This document shows, piece by piece, positions 53,231 through 62,873 of a stretch of 64,000 bases of DNA. Source of the stretch: Paenibacillus_AB hodogayensis (GTDB taxonomy: Bacteria > Bacillota > Bacilli > Paenibacillales > NBRC-103111). Below the pieces are notes generated by a model. That model searched no databases. It worked only from the letters and a program-made list of their open reading frames with translations, and was not told the DNA's origin. The position numbers and the translations under genes are program-made. Numbering within the stretch: position 1 is the first letter of the stretch; every line of letters starts with the position of its first letter. The stretch is from NCBI RefSeq assembly GCF_039536325.1, contig NZ_BAAAYO010000014.1, forward strand, positions 1 to 64,000, given 5' to 3'.

Positions 53231-54769
53231 ATGAACGTATTGATCGTGGACGACCAGAGGCTTTCCCGCGCCGGCCTCGTCAAAATGATCGAATGGGAAA
53301 AGCTCGGTCTTACTCCGGCGGGAGAATGTGCAAACGGGCGCGATGCACTGGAGCGGATCGGAGACGCGGAGGCGGACATCGTCATCACCGACGTTAGAAT
53401 GCCGGTCATGAACGGGCTCGAATTGATCGAAAAGGCGAGAGAGCAGTACCCCGACATTGCCTACGTGATCGTCAGCGGCTACGACGACTTCGCCTATGTG
53501 CGCAAGTCGGTCCAGCTTACCGTGGCCGATTATTTACTCAAGCCGGTCGACCCGAAGGAACTGAACGAATTGCTGGCCAGACTCGTCAATCGCGGGGAGC
53601 AGCGGCTGAAAAGGGCGGAAGCGGAGCTTCGCAGCTCGCGCGAGCAGTTTTTCCGTTACTTGCTTGAAGGCGCTTACGGAGAGGACGGACCGGACATGCT
53701 CGCGGAGTTTGCGGAAATCCGCTTCGCCAGCCCCGGAGACCGGTTCGTGGCCGCCGTATTCGAAAGCGAACTGGACAAGCCGTCCGTATACGAAGCGCTG
53801 CGGCCGCTGGCGGAGATAATCGCCGACATATGCGTCTTTCGCACCCGCGGCGTGTATATGCTGATCGCAGCCGCCCCTTCCCTTACGGCCGATGACATCG
53901 CGGCGGAACTGGAACGGGCGGCCCCGGATAACGGCCAGGCATTCGCAAGAATCAGTATCGGACGCGCGGCGGAAGGCATCGGAAGCGTAAAGGAAACGGT
54001 GGGCGAGGCGTTCGACGCCTATACGATCCGGACGAGCCGGGGCGGAGACCGGGCGGAGATGCCGGTCACGTTCGGGGAAATGGAGGCGCAAACGGCCGAT
54101 TTCGTGCCGCTTACCGCCGCTTGGGAGCAGGAGTGGGCGTTCCATCTTCGCCAGGGCAACCGGCGCGACGCGCTGTATAAGCTGGGCGAGCTGCTTGACG
54201 CCGGGCACTCCGCCCATCCCGATATCGTGAACGGCTCGTACCATTACGTGCTGCTGCGAGGCGCCCGCGAGCTGTACGAAGCCGGTCTCATCCGCGAGCC
54301 CGACTTCCTCGAAGCTTGCCGCATCGCCCGATCGCTGTCCCGGATCGTATCGCTGGAGGACAAACAGCGGACGGTGACGGATTTTTTCCGCCGGCGCTTG
54401 AAGGAAACGGACAGCGAAAACGTGATGGAAGCGCGTCTCGCCGTAGAGAAGGCGAAGGCGTATATCGACGCTCATTTTTGCCAGACGATCAACTTGTCCG
54501 AGCTCGCCCAGAGCAGCTATATGAGTCCGGGCTATTTCAGCTCGCTGTTTCGCCAGTTCACGGGAAAAAACTTTCTCGAATATGTCGCCCACCTGCGGAT
54601 CGAGCACGCCAAAAAGCTGCTGGCGGCCGATCCGAGCCGCAAAATCGGCGACGTGGCGCTCCAGTGCGGCTACCAGGACCTGAAATATTTCCGCAAGCTG
54701 TTCAAGCGCCATACCGGCATTACCCCAGTCAGCTATAAGGAGGACGCGTCCGGTGGCCGGAATGATTGA
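53231..54769 (+). CDS. YesN-type response regulator with AraC DNA-binding domain
   Basis: A 512-aa response regulator. The receiver domain (1-120) has Asp7/Asp8, phosphoacceptor Asp54 in DVRMP and Lys104 in LLKPVD. A central region (about 130-395) of the YesN type follows. The C-terminal AraC helix-turn-helix pair (about 410-505) includes INLSELAQSSYMSPGYFSSLFRQFTGKNFLEY and GDVALQCGYQDLKYFRKLFKR. It should activate the divergent ABC/sulfatase operon on signal from the histidine kinase. The ATG at 53231 matches the family N terminus; the frame further upstream is non-coding leader. Confidence 0.92.
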   Translation: MNVLIVDDQRLSRAGLVKMIEWEKLGLTPAGECANGRDALERIGDAEADIVITDVRMPVMNGLELIEKAREQYPDIAYVIVSGYDDFAYVRKSVQLTVADYLLKPVDPKELNELLARLVNRGEQRLKRAEAELRSSREQFFRYLLEGAYGEDGPDMLAEFAEIRFASPGDRFVAAVFESELDKPSVYEALRPLAEIIADICVFRTRGVYMLIAAAPSLTADDIAAELERAAPDNGQAFARISIGRAAEGIGSVKETVGEAFDAYTIRTSRGGDRAEMPVTFGEMEAQTADFVPLTAAWEQEWAFHLRQGNRRDALYKLGELLDAGHSAHPDIVNGSYHYVLLRGARELYEAGLIREPDFLEACRIARSLSRIVSLEDKQRTVTDFFRRRLKETDSENVMEARLAVEKAKAYIDAHFCQTINLSELAQSSYMSPGYFSSLFRQFTGKNFLEYVAHLRIEHAKKLLAADPSRKIGDVALQCGYQDLKYFRKLFKRHTGITPVSYKEDASGGRND

Positions 54770-56582
54770 TCGCGCCATACGAAGCGTAAGCGGCAGCATT
54801 CGCAAAAAGCTGTTTCTGTCCTACTTCATCGTCATCGTCATCCCGCTCGTGTTGATCGGCAGCATCCTGTTCGTAACCATGTTGTCCATGACCGAGCGGC
54901 AGACGCTCGACAAACGGGCGGTGGAGATGAAACTGGTCTCCCAGCAACTTCAGGCTTACACCGATCAGCTCGAGCTGTACTCCCGGGTCATTTATACCGG
55001 CGAAGTGCAAGCGCTGCTGAACGCCGGACCCCCGTCCGACGCCATCGCCTTCACCCGCTGGAGAGGGGCGCTGTTCCAGCAGTTTGAAGAATGGTACGGT
55101 TATATGAACATTAAGGCGGCTATTCAAAATGTGACGATCGTAAGGGCCGACGGCAGGGCGATCGCCAAGGAGCCTTCGTATGCGCCCGACGCGGCGTTCG
55201 CCGTTCAGCCGTGGTACCGCGAAGCGATTGCCCGACAGGGCGAGGTCGTCATTGCCGGGCCGTTCGTCCGGCCTTTCGCGAATGCGCGCCCCGCAGACGG
55301 TCCGCACACGTTTTCGCTCATCCGCAAAATCAACAACCCGCTAGGCGGACCGGATCTCGGCGGCATCGTCGTGGACATCAACGTGATGGACCTAGCCCGT
55401 CTGCTCACAAGCTTGAATTTACGCAATATGACGATCCTGAACGAAGACGATATCGTCGTTTACGCCGATGAGGCTAAAACGATCGGGCAGCGCTGGCCTT
55501 ACGGAGCGAGCATTCGCGGTTCCGATTCGGGGTGGATCGATACGGACGGGGGGCGAATGTTCGTCAATACGGGAGAGCTGCCCGCGACCGGCTGGCGTTT
55601 TGTCAGTCTTGACCCCATGAGCACACTGTCCGTCTACGCCGTCGCGTTCCGCAATTTGACCGTCGGTGTCGGGCTTATCTCCCTGCTCGTCGCCCTCGCC
55701 ATCTCGACCTTCATCGCCGGAAGGATCACGAAGCCGCTCCGCACGCTTCGGCGCCATATGAAGCAGGTGCAGGACGGCCGCTTCGATATCCGGCTCGAGG
55801 TAACTCGCACGGACGAGGTCGGGCAGCTCGCGAACAGCTTCAACCAGATGACGGAACGGGTGCAAACGCTCGTCAACGACGTATACAAGGCGGAAATTAT
55901 TCGCAAGGAAGCGCAGCTCAAAGCGCTCCACTCGCAGATCAACCCGCACTTCCTGTACAACACGCTCGATTCGATGAATGCCCTCGCCATGCTGCAGGAC
56001 GTACCGCTGCTCGGGCGAATGTCGAAAATGCTGGCCGACATGTTCCGCTACAGCATCTCCCAAGGCGAGCCCGTCGTGCCGCTCGGCGAGGAGCTGAAGC
56101 AGGTGAAGCGGTACGTCGAAATCCAACAAATCCGCTACGACCACAAGTTCAGCCTGCTGCTGTCGGTGCCGGACAGGCTGCTGCAATACCCGATCCCAAA
56201 GCTGACGCTCCAGCCGGTCGTGGAGAACGCCGTTTATCACGGGCTCGAGATCATTCCCGACGAGGGCCTCCTGGCGATAACGGCCTACGAAACGGCGGAA
56301 GGTGTCGTCCTCGAAGTATTCGACAACGGCGACGGCATTGCTGCGGAGGAACTGGTGCGAATCCGCCAGCGGATGCGGGAACCGATCGACTATGCCGATC
56401 ATCTCGGGCTTGCCAACGTGCAGGAGCGGCTGCAGCTGCATTACGGCGACGAGTACGGGATCTCGATCGACAGCCTGCACGGCAGAGGAACGAACGTCGT
56501 GTACCGGCTGCCCCCGCTTCGAAAGGACGGGAGCGGGGATCGGGATAGGGACGAGGCCCCTTTGTCGGCTCCGTCTTCCTAG
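54753..56582 (+). CDS. YesM-type sensor histidine kinase
   Basis: A 609-aa kinase. Transmembrane helix 1 is at about residues 22-45, the extracellular Cache-like sensor at 50-300, helix 2 at 303-323 and HAMP at 322-375. The His_kinase domain has HSQINPHFLYNTLDS (His399), and a HATPase_c region has ENAVYH, DNGDGI and GLANVQERL. Phosphorylates the YesN-type partner. The GTG start is nine bases after AAGGAGG and overlaps the regulator gene by 17 bp, so the pair is translationally coupled. Confidence 0.92.
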   Translation: MAGMIDRAIRSVSGSIRKKLFLSYFIVIVIPLVLIGSILFVTMLSMTERQTLDKRAVEMKLVSQQLQAYTDQLELYSRVIYTGEVQALLNAGPPSDAIAFTRWRGALFQQFEEWYGYMNIKAAIQNVTIVRADGRAIAKEPSYAPDAAFAVQPWYREAIARQGEVVIAGPFVRPFANARPADGPHTFSLIRKINNPLGGPDLGGIVVDINVMDLARLLTSLNLRNMTILNEDDIVVYADEAKTIGQRWPYGASIRGSDSGWIDTDGGRMFVNTGELPATGWRFVSLDPMSTLSVYAVAFRNLTVGVGLISLLVALAISTFIAGRITKPLRTLRRHMKQVQDGRFDIRLEVTRTDEVGQLANSFNQMTERVQTLVNDVYKAEIIRKEAQLKALHSQINPHFLYNTLDSMNALAMLQDVPLLGRMSKMLADMFRYSISQGEPVVPLGEELKQVKRYVEIQQIRYDHKFSLLLSVPDRLLQYPIPKLTLQPVVENAVYHGLEIIPDEGLLAITAYETAEGVVLEVFDNGDGIAAEELVRIRQRMREPIDYADHLGLANVQERLQLHYGDEYGISIDSLHGRGTNVVYRLPPLRKDGSGDRDRDEAPLSAPSS

Positions 56583-56599
56583 CCGGTTAACGTCAAACA

Positions 56600-56646
56600 A
56601 AAGGACCTCAAATTCCACTACGAGGTGGAAGCCGAGGTCCTTTTTT
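56600..56646 (+). terminator. Terminator of YesN/YesM operon (dispersed hairpin, copy 2)
   Basis: AAAGGACCTC (56600-56609) and GAGGTCCTTT (56634-56643), with inner TTCCAC/GTGGAA pairing, are followed by six T. Its first 20 bases equal those of the hairpin in the MITE-like element read on the minus strand (34795-34838). The following 56647-56793 holds no supported gene. Confidence 0.85.
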
Positions 56647-56793
56647 CGCGTACAAAATCGATTTACTGCTTCCGCAACCCGAATGCCGGACGATTCTCGC
56701 CGACAATTGTGCCGTTTCCGTTCGTGAATAGCTTCGGACAAAGCCGGTACAATCGTTCGGATTTCACCAATTTATGGCGAAAAAGAAGACGGG

Positions 56794-58002
56794 CTATTCG
56801 CCCGCCCCCCTCCCCGCCTTGCGGAGCGTTTCGCCGCTGCGGTCAAGCCTCCAGCCGAGCCAGCAGCAGCCGACCGACAGCAGCGCCGCGAAGCCGAAGG
56901 CCGCATCAAGACCACCCGCATGGAGCAGCACCGCGCCGCCCACCGGACCGAGCGTCATGCCCATGTAACGCAAAAAGTTGTAAACCCCGACGGACGTCGC
57001 CCGTTTGTTGAGGAAAGTCGCGGTCAGCAGAACCGTCTGTACCGGCAGCGACAGACCGACAAACAGCCCGAACAGCATGTTCGAAAACAGCAGCAGCCCC
57101 AGCGAATGGGACTTCGTCGCCATAAACAGAACGATCGATACCGCAATCAGCAGCGATGTCGCGGATAAAAGGCGCGCCGGACGCATCCGGCCGGCCAGCT
57201 TGCCGCCCGCATAGCTTCCGATCACGAGGAACAAGGAGATCGAGATGAATGCCATTCCTTTCTGCGACGAGCTTAGCGCATACCGCTCGTTCAGCAAGTC
57301 CGGCAAGAACACCAAGTAGTGGTACAACGCATAATATTGCACGAAGCCGAGCGCCGCCACGAAGAAGCCGATCCGGTTCCGGAGAACATCGGCATAATCC
57401 CGCCAGGAAAAGCTTTCCGGAGCCCGGTTCGCCGACTTCGTCTCGGGCACATACTTGATATTGAGCGCCAGCACGGCGCAGCCCACCGCGAACAGCACGA
57501 GAAATACCGCATGGAAGTCGAACCATTGCGAGATCCAGCCTCCCGCTACCGGCCCGAGCACCGGTCCGAGAGCGACCATCATCTGGAACGTGCCCATCGC
57601 CTTGCCGCGCTTTGATCCCTCGAACAAGTCGCCGATCACGGTCACGGCCACGACCGACCCCGCCGCGATGCCGATCGCCTGCAAGCCGCGCAGCGCCAAC
57701 AGCGCGCCGATCGTATGGGTGAAATAGCAGCCGAGCGTGGCTGCCAAATAAATCACGTTCCCGGCAAGCAGCACTTTCCTGCGTCCGATCGTATCGGTCA
57801 GCGGCCCGTACACCATCTGCATTACCGCCAGACAGAGCGTATAAAACGAAACCGTCATGCTGACCCAGAAGCCCGTCGTATGCAGAACGTCGGCCACCTC
57901 GGGCAGCACCGGCGTATAAATCGTTTGCGAGAACGGCCCCAAGAAGGCCGAAAACGACAGCAAATAAGCGATGCCCGTGATCGGCTTGCGCGCGTTGTCC
58001 AT
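56794..58002 (-). CDS. MFS transporter
   Basis: A 402-aa major facilitator with twelve predicted transmembrane helices. The loop 2-3 motif GPLTDTIGRRKVLLAG (about residues 67-82) and the drug/H+ antiporter-type pattern LGPVLGPVAGGWIS (about 150-163, motif C) suggest proton-coupled multidrug efflux of the 12-helix family. Substrate unknown. GGAGGAGAG precedes the ATG. It lies 138 bp downstream of pyruvate kinase in the same direction and may or may not be co-transcribed. Confidence 0.88.
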   Translation of the reverse strand: MDNARKPITGIAYLLSFSAFLGPFSQTIYTPVLPEVADVLHTTGFWVSMTVSFYTLCLAVMQMVYGPLTDTIGRRKVLLAGNVIYLAATLGCYFTHTIGALLALRGLQAIGIAAGSVVAVTVIGDLFEGSKRGKAMGTFQMMVALGPVLGPVAGGWISQWFDFHAVFLVLFAVGCAVLALNIKYVPETKSANRAPESFSWRDYADVLRNRIGFFVAALGFVQYYALYHYLVFLPDLLNERYALSSSQKGMAFISISLFLVIGSYAGGKLAGRMRPARLLSATSLLIAVSIVLFMATKSHSLGLLLFSNMLFGLFVGLSLPVQTVLLTATFLNKRATSVGVYNFLRYMGMTLGPVGGAVLLHAGGLDAAFGFAALLSVGCCWLGWRLDRSGETLRKAGRGAGE

Positions 58003-58140
58003 CTGTCTCTCCTCCAGCCGTTGTCGATTCGCCGCATCGTTCGTCGAACATGCGGCAGCACTACACGTCAGTCATTCTACGCGCGCCGGCCGATCCCTTT
58101 TTTTTTTGCGGAAAATGGATGCCGGTTGTGCCAGACGGCT

Positions 58141-59562
58141 TTATGCCGGCACTTCCACGATCTTCATCAAATTCGTCGCCCCGCTGCGGCCTACCGGCAC
58201 GCCTGCGGAGACGATCACCGTGTCGCCGGGAGCAAGCGCTCCGGCTGTCACCGCGCTCTTCAGCGAGGAAGCGAGCATCTCGTCGGTCGTCTGCGCCGGT
58301 TCGCCCTTCACCGGGATGACCCCCCAGACAAGGCACAGCCCGCCCAATACCCGTTCGTTGGTGGTGACAGCGACAATCGGCACCTGCGGCCGGTATTTCG
58401 ATACCATGCGGGCCGTAAATCCGGTTTCCGTCGGCGTTACGATCGCCGCAGGCCGCAGATCGAGCGACGCCCCGACGACCGATTGGCTGATCGCCTCGGT
58501 CACGTTGGTCGGGTGCTGCACGATTTTCTGCTCGAACGATTCGCGATAAGGCAGAATCGTCTCCGTCTTCTCCGCGATGCGCGCCATTGTGGCTACCGCT
58601 TCGACCGGGTATTTGCCTGCGGCTGTTTCACCGGACAGCATGACCGCATCGGACCCGTCCAGCACCGCATTGGATACGTCGCTCGCTTCGGCCCGCGTCG
58701 GCCGCGGGTTCGTCTGCATCGATTCGAGCATGTGCGTGGCGGTAATGACCGGCTTGCCGGCCGCGTTGCATGCCCGGATCATCCGCTTCTGCACGAGCGG
58801 CACGTCCTCCACCGGTATTTCCACGCCGAGATCGCCGCGCGCCACCATGATGCCGTCGGACACTTCTAGTATGTCCTGCAGGTTATCGACGCCCTCCTCG
58901 TTCTCGATCTTCGAAATAATCCGCACGTGACCGGCCCCGTGCTGCTCCAGCAGCTCGCGGATTTGCACGATATCCGCCGCCTTGCGCACGAACGAAGCGG
59001 CGATAATGTCCACCTGCTGTTCGACGCCGAAGGCGATGTGCGCGATGTCCCGCTCCGTTACGCCCGGGAGCGACGTGCGGATGCCGGGCAGGTTGACGCC
59101 TTTGCGCGGCTTCAGCTTCCCTCCGTTCAGCACGCGACAGATGACCTCGGTGCCTTCGATCTGCTCGACGCGCAGCTCGATGAGCCCGTCATCGATCAGA
59201 ATGGTCGAACCGACCCGCACATCGTCGGTCAGCTGCGCATAGTTGACCGATACGCGCCGGCCGTCGCCCGCGATCGTCTCGGTGGTCAAGGTGAATAGCT
59301 CATTCTCCGCCAGCTCGTACGAAGGCTCGGCGAGCAGGCCGATACGCACCTCCGGCCCTTTGATATCCATCAGAATGGCTACATAGACTCCCGTCTCGTG
59401 TGAAGCCTGACGCACCCGCGCAATGCGTGCGGCATGATCCTCCAGGCTGCCGTGAGCCATATTCAAGCGGGCTACGTTCATGCCCGCGGCGATCATCTGC
59501 TTCAATACGTCGACCGAATCGCAGGAAGGTCCCATCGTACATACAATTTTAGTTTTGCGCAT
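58141..59562 (-). CDS. pyk: Pyruvate kinase
   Basis: A 473-aa pyruvate kinase, which converts phosphoenolpyruvate plus ADP to pyruvate plus ATP. It has NVARLNMAHGS near the N terminus, IDDGLIELRVE in the B domain, and the signature MVARGDLGVEIP with the Mg2+-binding residues. The C domain ends with TDEMLASSLKSAV. It lacks the extra C-terminal PEP-utiliser-like domain of the main Bacillus enzyme, so it may be a second pyruvate kinase of this genome. That point is inference. Confidence 0.95.
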   Translation of the reverse strand: MRKTKIVCTMGPSCDSVDVLKQMIAAGMNVARLNMAHGSLEDHAARIARVRQASHETGVYVAILMDIKGPEVRIGLLAEPSYELAENELFTLTTETIAGDGRRVSVNYAQLTDDVRVGSTILIDDGLIELRVEQIEGTEVICRVLNGGKLKPRKGVNLPGIRTSLPGVTERDIAHIAFGVEQQVDIIAASFVRKAADIVQIRELLEQHGAGHVRIISKIENEEGVDNLQDILEVSDGIMVARGDLGVEIPVEDVPLVQKRMIRACNAAGKPVITATHMLESMQTNPRPTRAEASDVSNAVLDGSDAVMLSGETAAGKYPVEAVATMARIAEKTETILPYRESFEQKIVQHPTNVTEAISQSVVGASLDLRPAAIVTPTETGFTARMVSKYRPQVPIVAVTTNERVLGGLCLVWGVIPVKGEPAQTTDEMLASSLKSAVTAGALAPGDTVIVSAGVPVGRSGATNLMKIVEVPA

Positions 59563-59717
59563 AGTCGGTTTGTCGTTCCTTTCATTCCTGAAATAATAAG
59601 CGTCCGGCCTCTATTGTACGACTCCCCTTTGTCATTTGCTATGAAGTATAGTACTCGTCCTGTATAATGGTATTCAATATTCTTCAATAGGCAAATCAAC
59701 CGGAGTGATCGTTCGCT

Positions 59718-60503
59718 ATGCTGGAGATCGTCGATATCCGCCAAGACAAAGGAACCCGCTGGTATGCGGAGGCCGATCCGGCTATCCCGCTCTGGTCGCT
59801 CGTGCTTGTTACGTACGGCTCGTGCGTCTATTGGATCGGCGGCAAGAAGATCGTGGCGGAGAGGGGCAGCGCCCTGCTGCTGACCGATCGGGAGGCTTAC
59901 TACGGCAAAAGCATTCCGACCGTGCTGCATGAAAAATATGTCGTCGCATTTCGTCCCACGGCCTCCGATCCGGCGCTGCCGATCTTGCGCTCGGATTCGT
60001 ATACGCTTTGGAGAACCGGTATGTATGAGCTGCTCGCCGACCGGCTCAAGACCGCTTACGAGCAATGGCGCGACGAGCTGCCGTACCGTGCCGTTATGGC
60101 TCAGGCGCTGCTGCTGGAAACTCTCGTGCACGCGAACCGCGAGCTCGACCGCGGCCGACCATCTGCAGACAAATTCCGGCTGGCGGAGACGATGCGCAGC
60201 TACATCCAGCTTCACCATCGCGAGCCGATCGGCAAGGAGCAGCTCGGCGATGCGATTGGCAAAACCCCGAACTACGCCGCCACTCTGTATCGCAGCGTAA
60301 CCGGCCAAACGATCGGGGAAAGCGTCCATGCGGCCCGGATCAAGACGGCGCAATATTTGCTGCGCCACTCTTTGCTGACCGTCGCGGAAATAGCCGAGTA
60401 TGTCGGCTACGCCGATCCGTCTTACTTTTACCGGCTGTTCAAGCGGTTGACCGGGCAGGTGCCGTCCGAGCTCATAGCCGAGCGCGACGAGTCGCACAAC
60501 TGA
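59718..60503 (+). CDS. AraC family transcriptional regulator
   Basis: A 261-aa regulator. A short cupin-like N-terminal domain (about residues 1-120) is followed by the AraC DNA-binding domain (about 150-255: GDAIGKTPNYAATLYRSVTGQTIGESVHAARIKTA, then EIAEYVGYADPSYFYRLFKR). Divergent from pyk and ended by a shared terminator. Target genes are not evident. GGAGTG lies upstream of the ATG. Confidence 0.88.
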   Translation: MLEIVDIRQDKGTRWYAEADPAIPLWSLVLVTYGSCVYWIGGKKIVAERGSALLLTDREAYYGKSIPTVLHEKYVVAFRPTASDPALPILRSDSYTLWRTGMYELLADRLKTAYEQWRDELPYRAVMAQALLLETLVHANRELDRGRPSADKFRLAETMRSYIQLHHREPIGKEQLGDAIGKTPNYAATLYRSVTGQTIGESVHAARIKTAQYLLRHSLLTVAEIAEYVGYADPSYFYRLFKRLTGQVPSELIAERDESHN

Positions 60504-60526
60504 ACGAACGGACGCCGATGTAAACG

Positions 60527-60577
60527 CAAAGAAGCTTCCCCTCCGCCCTCAGGCGCCGGGAAAGCTTCTTTGTTTTA
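60527..60577. terminator. Bidirectional terminator
   Basis: CAAAGAAGCTT (60527-60537) and AAGCTTCTTTG (60562-60572) are perfect 11-base arms, followed by TTTT on the + strand. It lies between converging genes (AraC and the MBL hydrolase). Confidence 0.85.
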
Positions 60578-60580
60578 TGG

Positions 60581-61204
60581 TTATACGTAAGGATTGTTAT
60601 GCTTCTCGAAGCCGATCGTCGTCGGTTTGCCGTGCCCCGGATATACTTTCACGTCATCGGCAAGATCGAACAGCGTGCCGTGTATCGATTCCAGCAGCAG
60701 CCGTTCGCTTCCGCCCGGCAGGTCGGTCCGTCCGACGGACAACCGGAACAACACATCGCCGCAGAACAACCGGTCGCCGTATAGCAGGCTTACACTGCCG
60801 GGAGAGTGGCCGGGCGTATGGAACACCCGGAATGTCTCGCCGAGCAGCGTAAGGGTTTGGCCGTGATCCAAAGCGTACTCCGCCGGATCGGTGACGATGG
60901 GGCCCCCCAGCTCCGGCCAGCGGGCCGAGCCGTTTTTCTTCGGGTCGGACAGCCAGTCTGCCTCGGCGTCATGCACATATACCGGACATTTCTTCCATTT
61001 GCGCAGCTCGTCCACTCCGCCGATATGGTCGAAATGGGTGTGTGTCAGCACGATCGCTTCGATCTCGATCGACTCGATCCGCTTGAACAGCGATTTCGGG
61101 TTCATCCCCGGATCGATCACGACGCCTTTCGTCCGCTCCGCATTCGTAAGCAGGTAGGCGTTCGTTTGCAGCGGGCCAAGCTCGAAAGCTTCCACATTCA
61201 GCAT
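60581..61204 (-). CDS. MBL-fold hydrolase (glyoxalase II-like)
   Basis: A 207-aa metallo-beta-lactamase-fold protein. The zinc site is readable: THTHFDHIGG, HTPGHSPGS, CGDVLF (bridging Asp) and YPGHGKPT. It resembles YqgX/YcbL-type hydroxyacylglutathione hydrolase-like proteins of Firmicutes, which often act on thioesters or methylglyoxal adducts. The ATG at 61204 fits the family start (VEAFELGPLQTNAYL); codons up to 61228 begin with TTG in the intergenic gap. It lies 24 bp after the thioredoxin-like gene and is probably co-transcribed. Confidence 0.88.
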   Translation of the reverse strand: MLNVEAFELGPLQTNAYLLTNAERTKGVVIDPGMNPKSLFKRIESIEIEAIVLTHTHFDHIGGVDELRKWKKCPVYVHDAEADWLSDPKKNGSARWPELGGPIVTDPAEYALDHGQTLTLLGETFRVFHTPGHSPGSVSLLYGDRLFCGDVLFRLSVGRTDLPGGSERLLLESIHGTLFDLADDVKVYPGHGKPTTIGFEKHNNPYV

Positions 61205-61228
61205 ATGATCCATGTCTCCGTTCAGCAA

Positions 61229-61795
61229 TTAAAAAGTCGAGATCAACTCGCGAAGTTCCTTGGCGATCAAAGCCTGGTAACCGGTTCCTTCGCCGTACCG
61301 GGCCATAATTTCGGCGCGCGTCGCCTTCAAATTGTCCTCGTAATCCGGAGCGTTGCGGTCCGTATTGTCCTGCTTGAACCGCACCATAGGCTCCTGGACA
61401 TGTGTCGGCCTAGGTCCCCATTGTCCGAGCACGAAGCCTCCCGTGTCGGCGAATATAACGATCGGGATCGAACGCCCGCCCAAGGTCAGAAATTGGTCCA
61501 TCGTATCGAGATTCTCTTCCATAATGAGCACTTCGACCGGAATGCCGGAGTTTTCAAGCAAACGGAATACGACGGGGATGTTGCGGACGACGTCGCCGCA
61601 CCAGTCGGCGGCGAGAATCAAGCAACGCAAATCGTCGCGGTTCGATAACGATTCGAAAAACTCGCGGTCGTCCTCGCTGCCCCATTCGAATCCGTTGTAC
61701 CAATCGAGAAATTTATCCTGGTTTTTCGTCATCGCATCGATAAACTGCTGCGGGGCGAGTCCTTTGCCGAGCTTGTCGGCTAAATTTTTACTCAT
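61229..61795 (-). CDS. Thioredoxin-family protein
   Basis: A 188-aa protein of the thioredoxin_9-like group. The active-site region is AADWCGDVVRN (about residues 63-73), which has a single Cys rather than CxxC, as is usual for the group. The fold pattern SIPIVIFAD and a C-terminal helix follow. Likely a thiol-based redox or bacillithiol-related role. AAAGGAGG precedes the ATG. First gene of a probable two-gene unit with the MBL hydrolase. Confidence 0.75.
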   Translation of the reverse strand: MSKNLADKLGKGLAPQQFIDAMTKNQDKFLDWYNGFEWGSEDDREFFESLSNRDDLRCLILAADWCGDVVRNIPVVFRLLENSGIPVEVLIMEENLDTMDQFLTLGGRSIPIVIFADTGGFVLGQWGPRPTHVQEPMVRFKQDNTDRNAPDYEDNLKATRAEIMARYGEGTGYQALIAKELRELISTF

Positions 61796-61870
61796 TGCTC
61801 CTGCCTCCTTTATATGTATCGCTTGCCTTTATATTAGCCGAAAAAGCCGATCCATGTCCATTCGCAAACG

Positions 61871-61919
61871 AAAAGACGGCTTCTCCGGCATTGTTCAGCC
61901 GCGAGAGCCGTCCTTTTTC
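61871..61919. terminator. Terminator between thioredoxin-like and DedA genes
   Basis: GACGGCTTCTC (61875-61885) and GAGAGCCGTC (61903-61912) pair closely. On the minus strand TTTT follows (end of the DedA gene), and on the + strand TTTTT follows. Confidence 0.75.
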
Positions 61920-61944
61920 AACTCCATCTATCTTGTTCGTGCTT

Positions 61945-62565
61945 TTATGCCTTCGTACGTTTTTTCTTCGAACGCTTGTACAACAGGTAGATGACGTACA
62001 ATGCTGTCAAGGCGACGGCGCCCCACATGATCTCGGTCATATATTCGGCCGCGGTTTCATCGATATTTTTCCAGTTGTCGCCAAGCTTCATGCCCAAATA
62101 AATGAACAACATCGACCAAGGAATAACGGCCAGCGTAGTGAGCAGCGTGAATTTGAACAGCGGCATGCGGGCCATGCCGGCAGGCACGGAAATCGCGTGG
62201 CGCACGACGGGAATAAAGCGGGCGGTGAAAATAACCCCTGTCCCGTACTTATTGAACCATTGCTCGGACATGTCGATATGATGCTTGTTGATAAAAATAT
62301 ATTTGCCGAACTTCTCCAACACCGGTCTGCCGCCGTACCGTCCGATCCAGTAGACGAAAATTTGCGCGATCACGCCGCCGATCACGCCGAACAGGACAGC
62401 CAGCCAATAATTGACTTGCCCCAACGAGACCAGGTAGCCGCCGAACGCGAGCACGATTTCGCTAGGAATAATCTCGATCATCAGGCCCAGCATAATGCCC
62501 CAGTAGCCGAGATCGGTCAACCAGGTCATAACCGAATCGATGAATCCGTGAAGCCATTCGCTCAT
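61945..62565 (-). CDS. DedA family membrane protein
   Basis: A 206-aa integral membrane protein of the DedA/SNARE-associated family. It has EIIPSEIVLAFGGYLV (helix region), GRYGGRPVLEKFGKYIF and the hallmark FTARFIPVVRHAISVPAGMARM with the conserved Arg residues. Some DedA members flip undecaprenyl phosphate or phospholipids; the function here is inferred from family. The ATG at 62565 gives the usual family start; the frame to 62619 adds an unusual charged tail. A TATGAT-like -10 occurs upstream near 62655. Confidence 0.85.
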   Translation of the reverse strand: MSEWLHGFIDSVMTWLTDLGYWGIMLGLMIEIIPSEIVLAFGGYLVSLGQVNYWLAVLFGVIGGVIAQIFVYWIGRYGGRPVLEKFGKYIFINKHHIDMSEQWFNKYGTGVIFTARFIPVVRHAISVPAGMARMPLFKFTLLTTLAVIPWSMLFIYLGMKLGDNWKNIDETAAEYMTEIMWGAVALTALYVIYLLYKRSKKKRTKA

Positions 62566-62873
62566 TCTTACCCAACTTTCTTCATCATCTTTTTTAGCGA
62601 TCGCCGGCATCCGCCGCAAACCCGCTCAAGCCGCCGAACGCAAGTCCACCTTATTCTATCATAATACGGCACATTCTCCCACCGGTTTCATAGACTTGTG
62701 CACGCATGCCCCGCATGTCCGAAAATGCTCTCCCCTCGTTCTGCTGTCATGTCGGAACAAGCCCCTACATACGCTAATAACAGAGGCTGACAAGCTGCAG
62801 GAGCGTGTCTGCCTGGAAGCGGGCAAGCTTCGGCGACCATAACAGTTCGTTTTCAAAAAAGGAGGGAACAACG
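62566..62873. other. Divergent intergenic region (DedA / cupredoxin)
   Basis: No gene supported. The minus strand has an AT-rich TATGATAGAAT box near 62653-62663 for the DedA gene. The + strand has a good AAGGAGGG before the cupredoxin gene, but its promoter is not clear. Confidence 0.35.

Noticed and set aside
55419..56741. 440-codon frame opposite the YesM gene
   Set aside because: Antisense to a kinase with complete motifs; it also runs through the terminator.
61229..61795. Single Cys in WCGD as loss of thioredoxin activity
   Set aside because: Members of this thioredoxin-like group commonly carry one Cys at this place, so it is not a defect of this copy.
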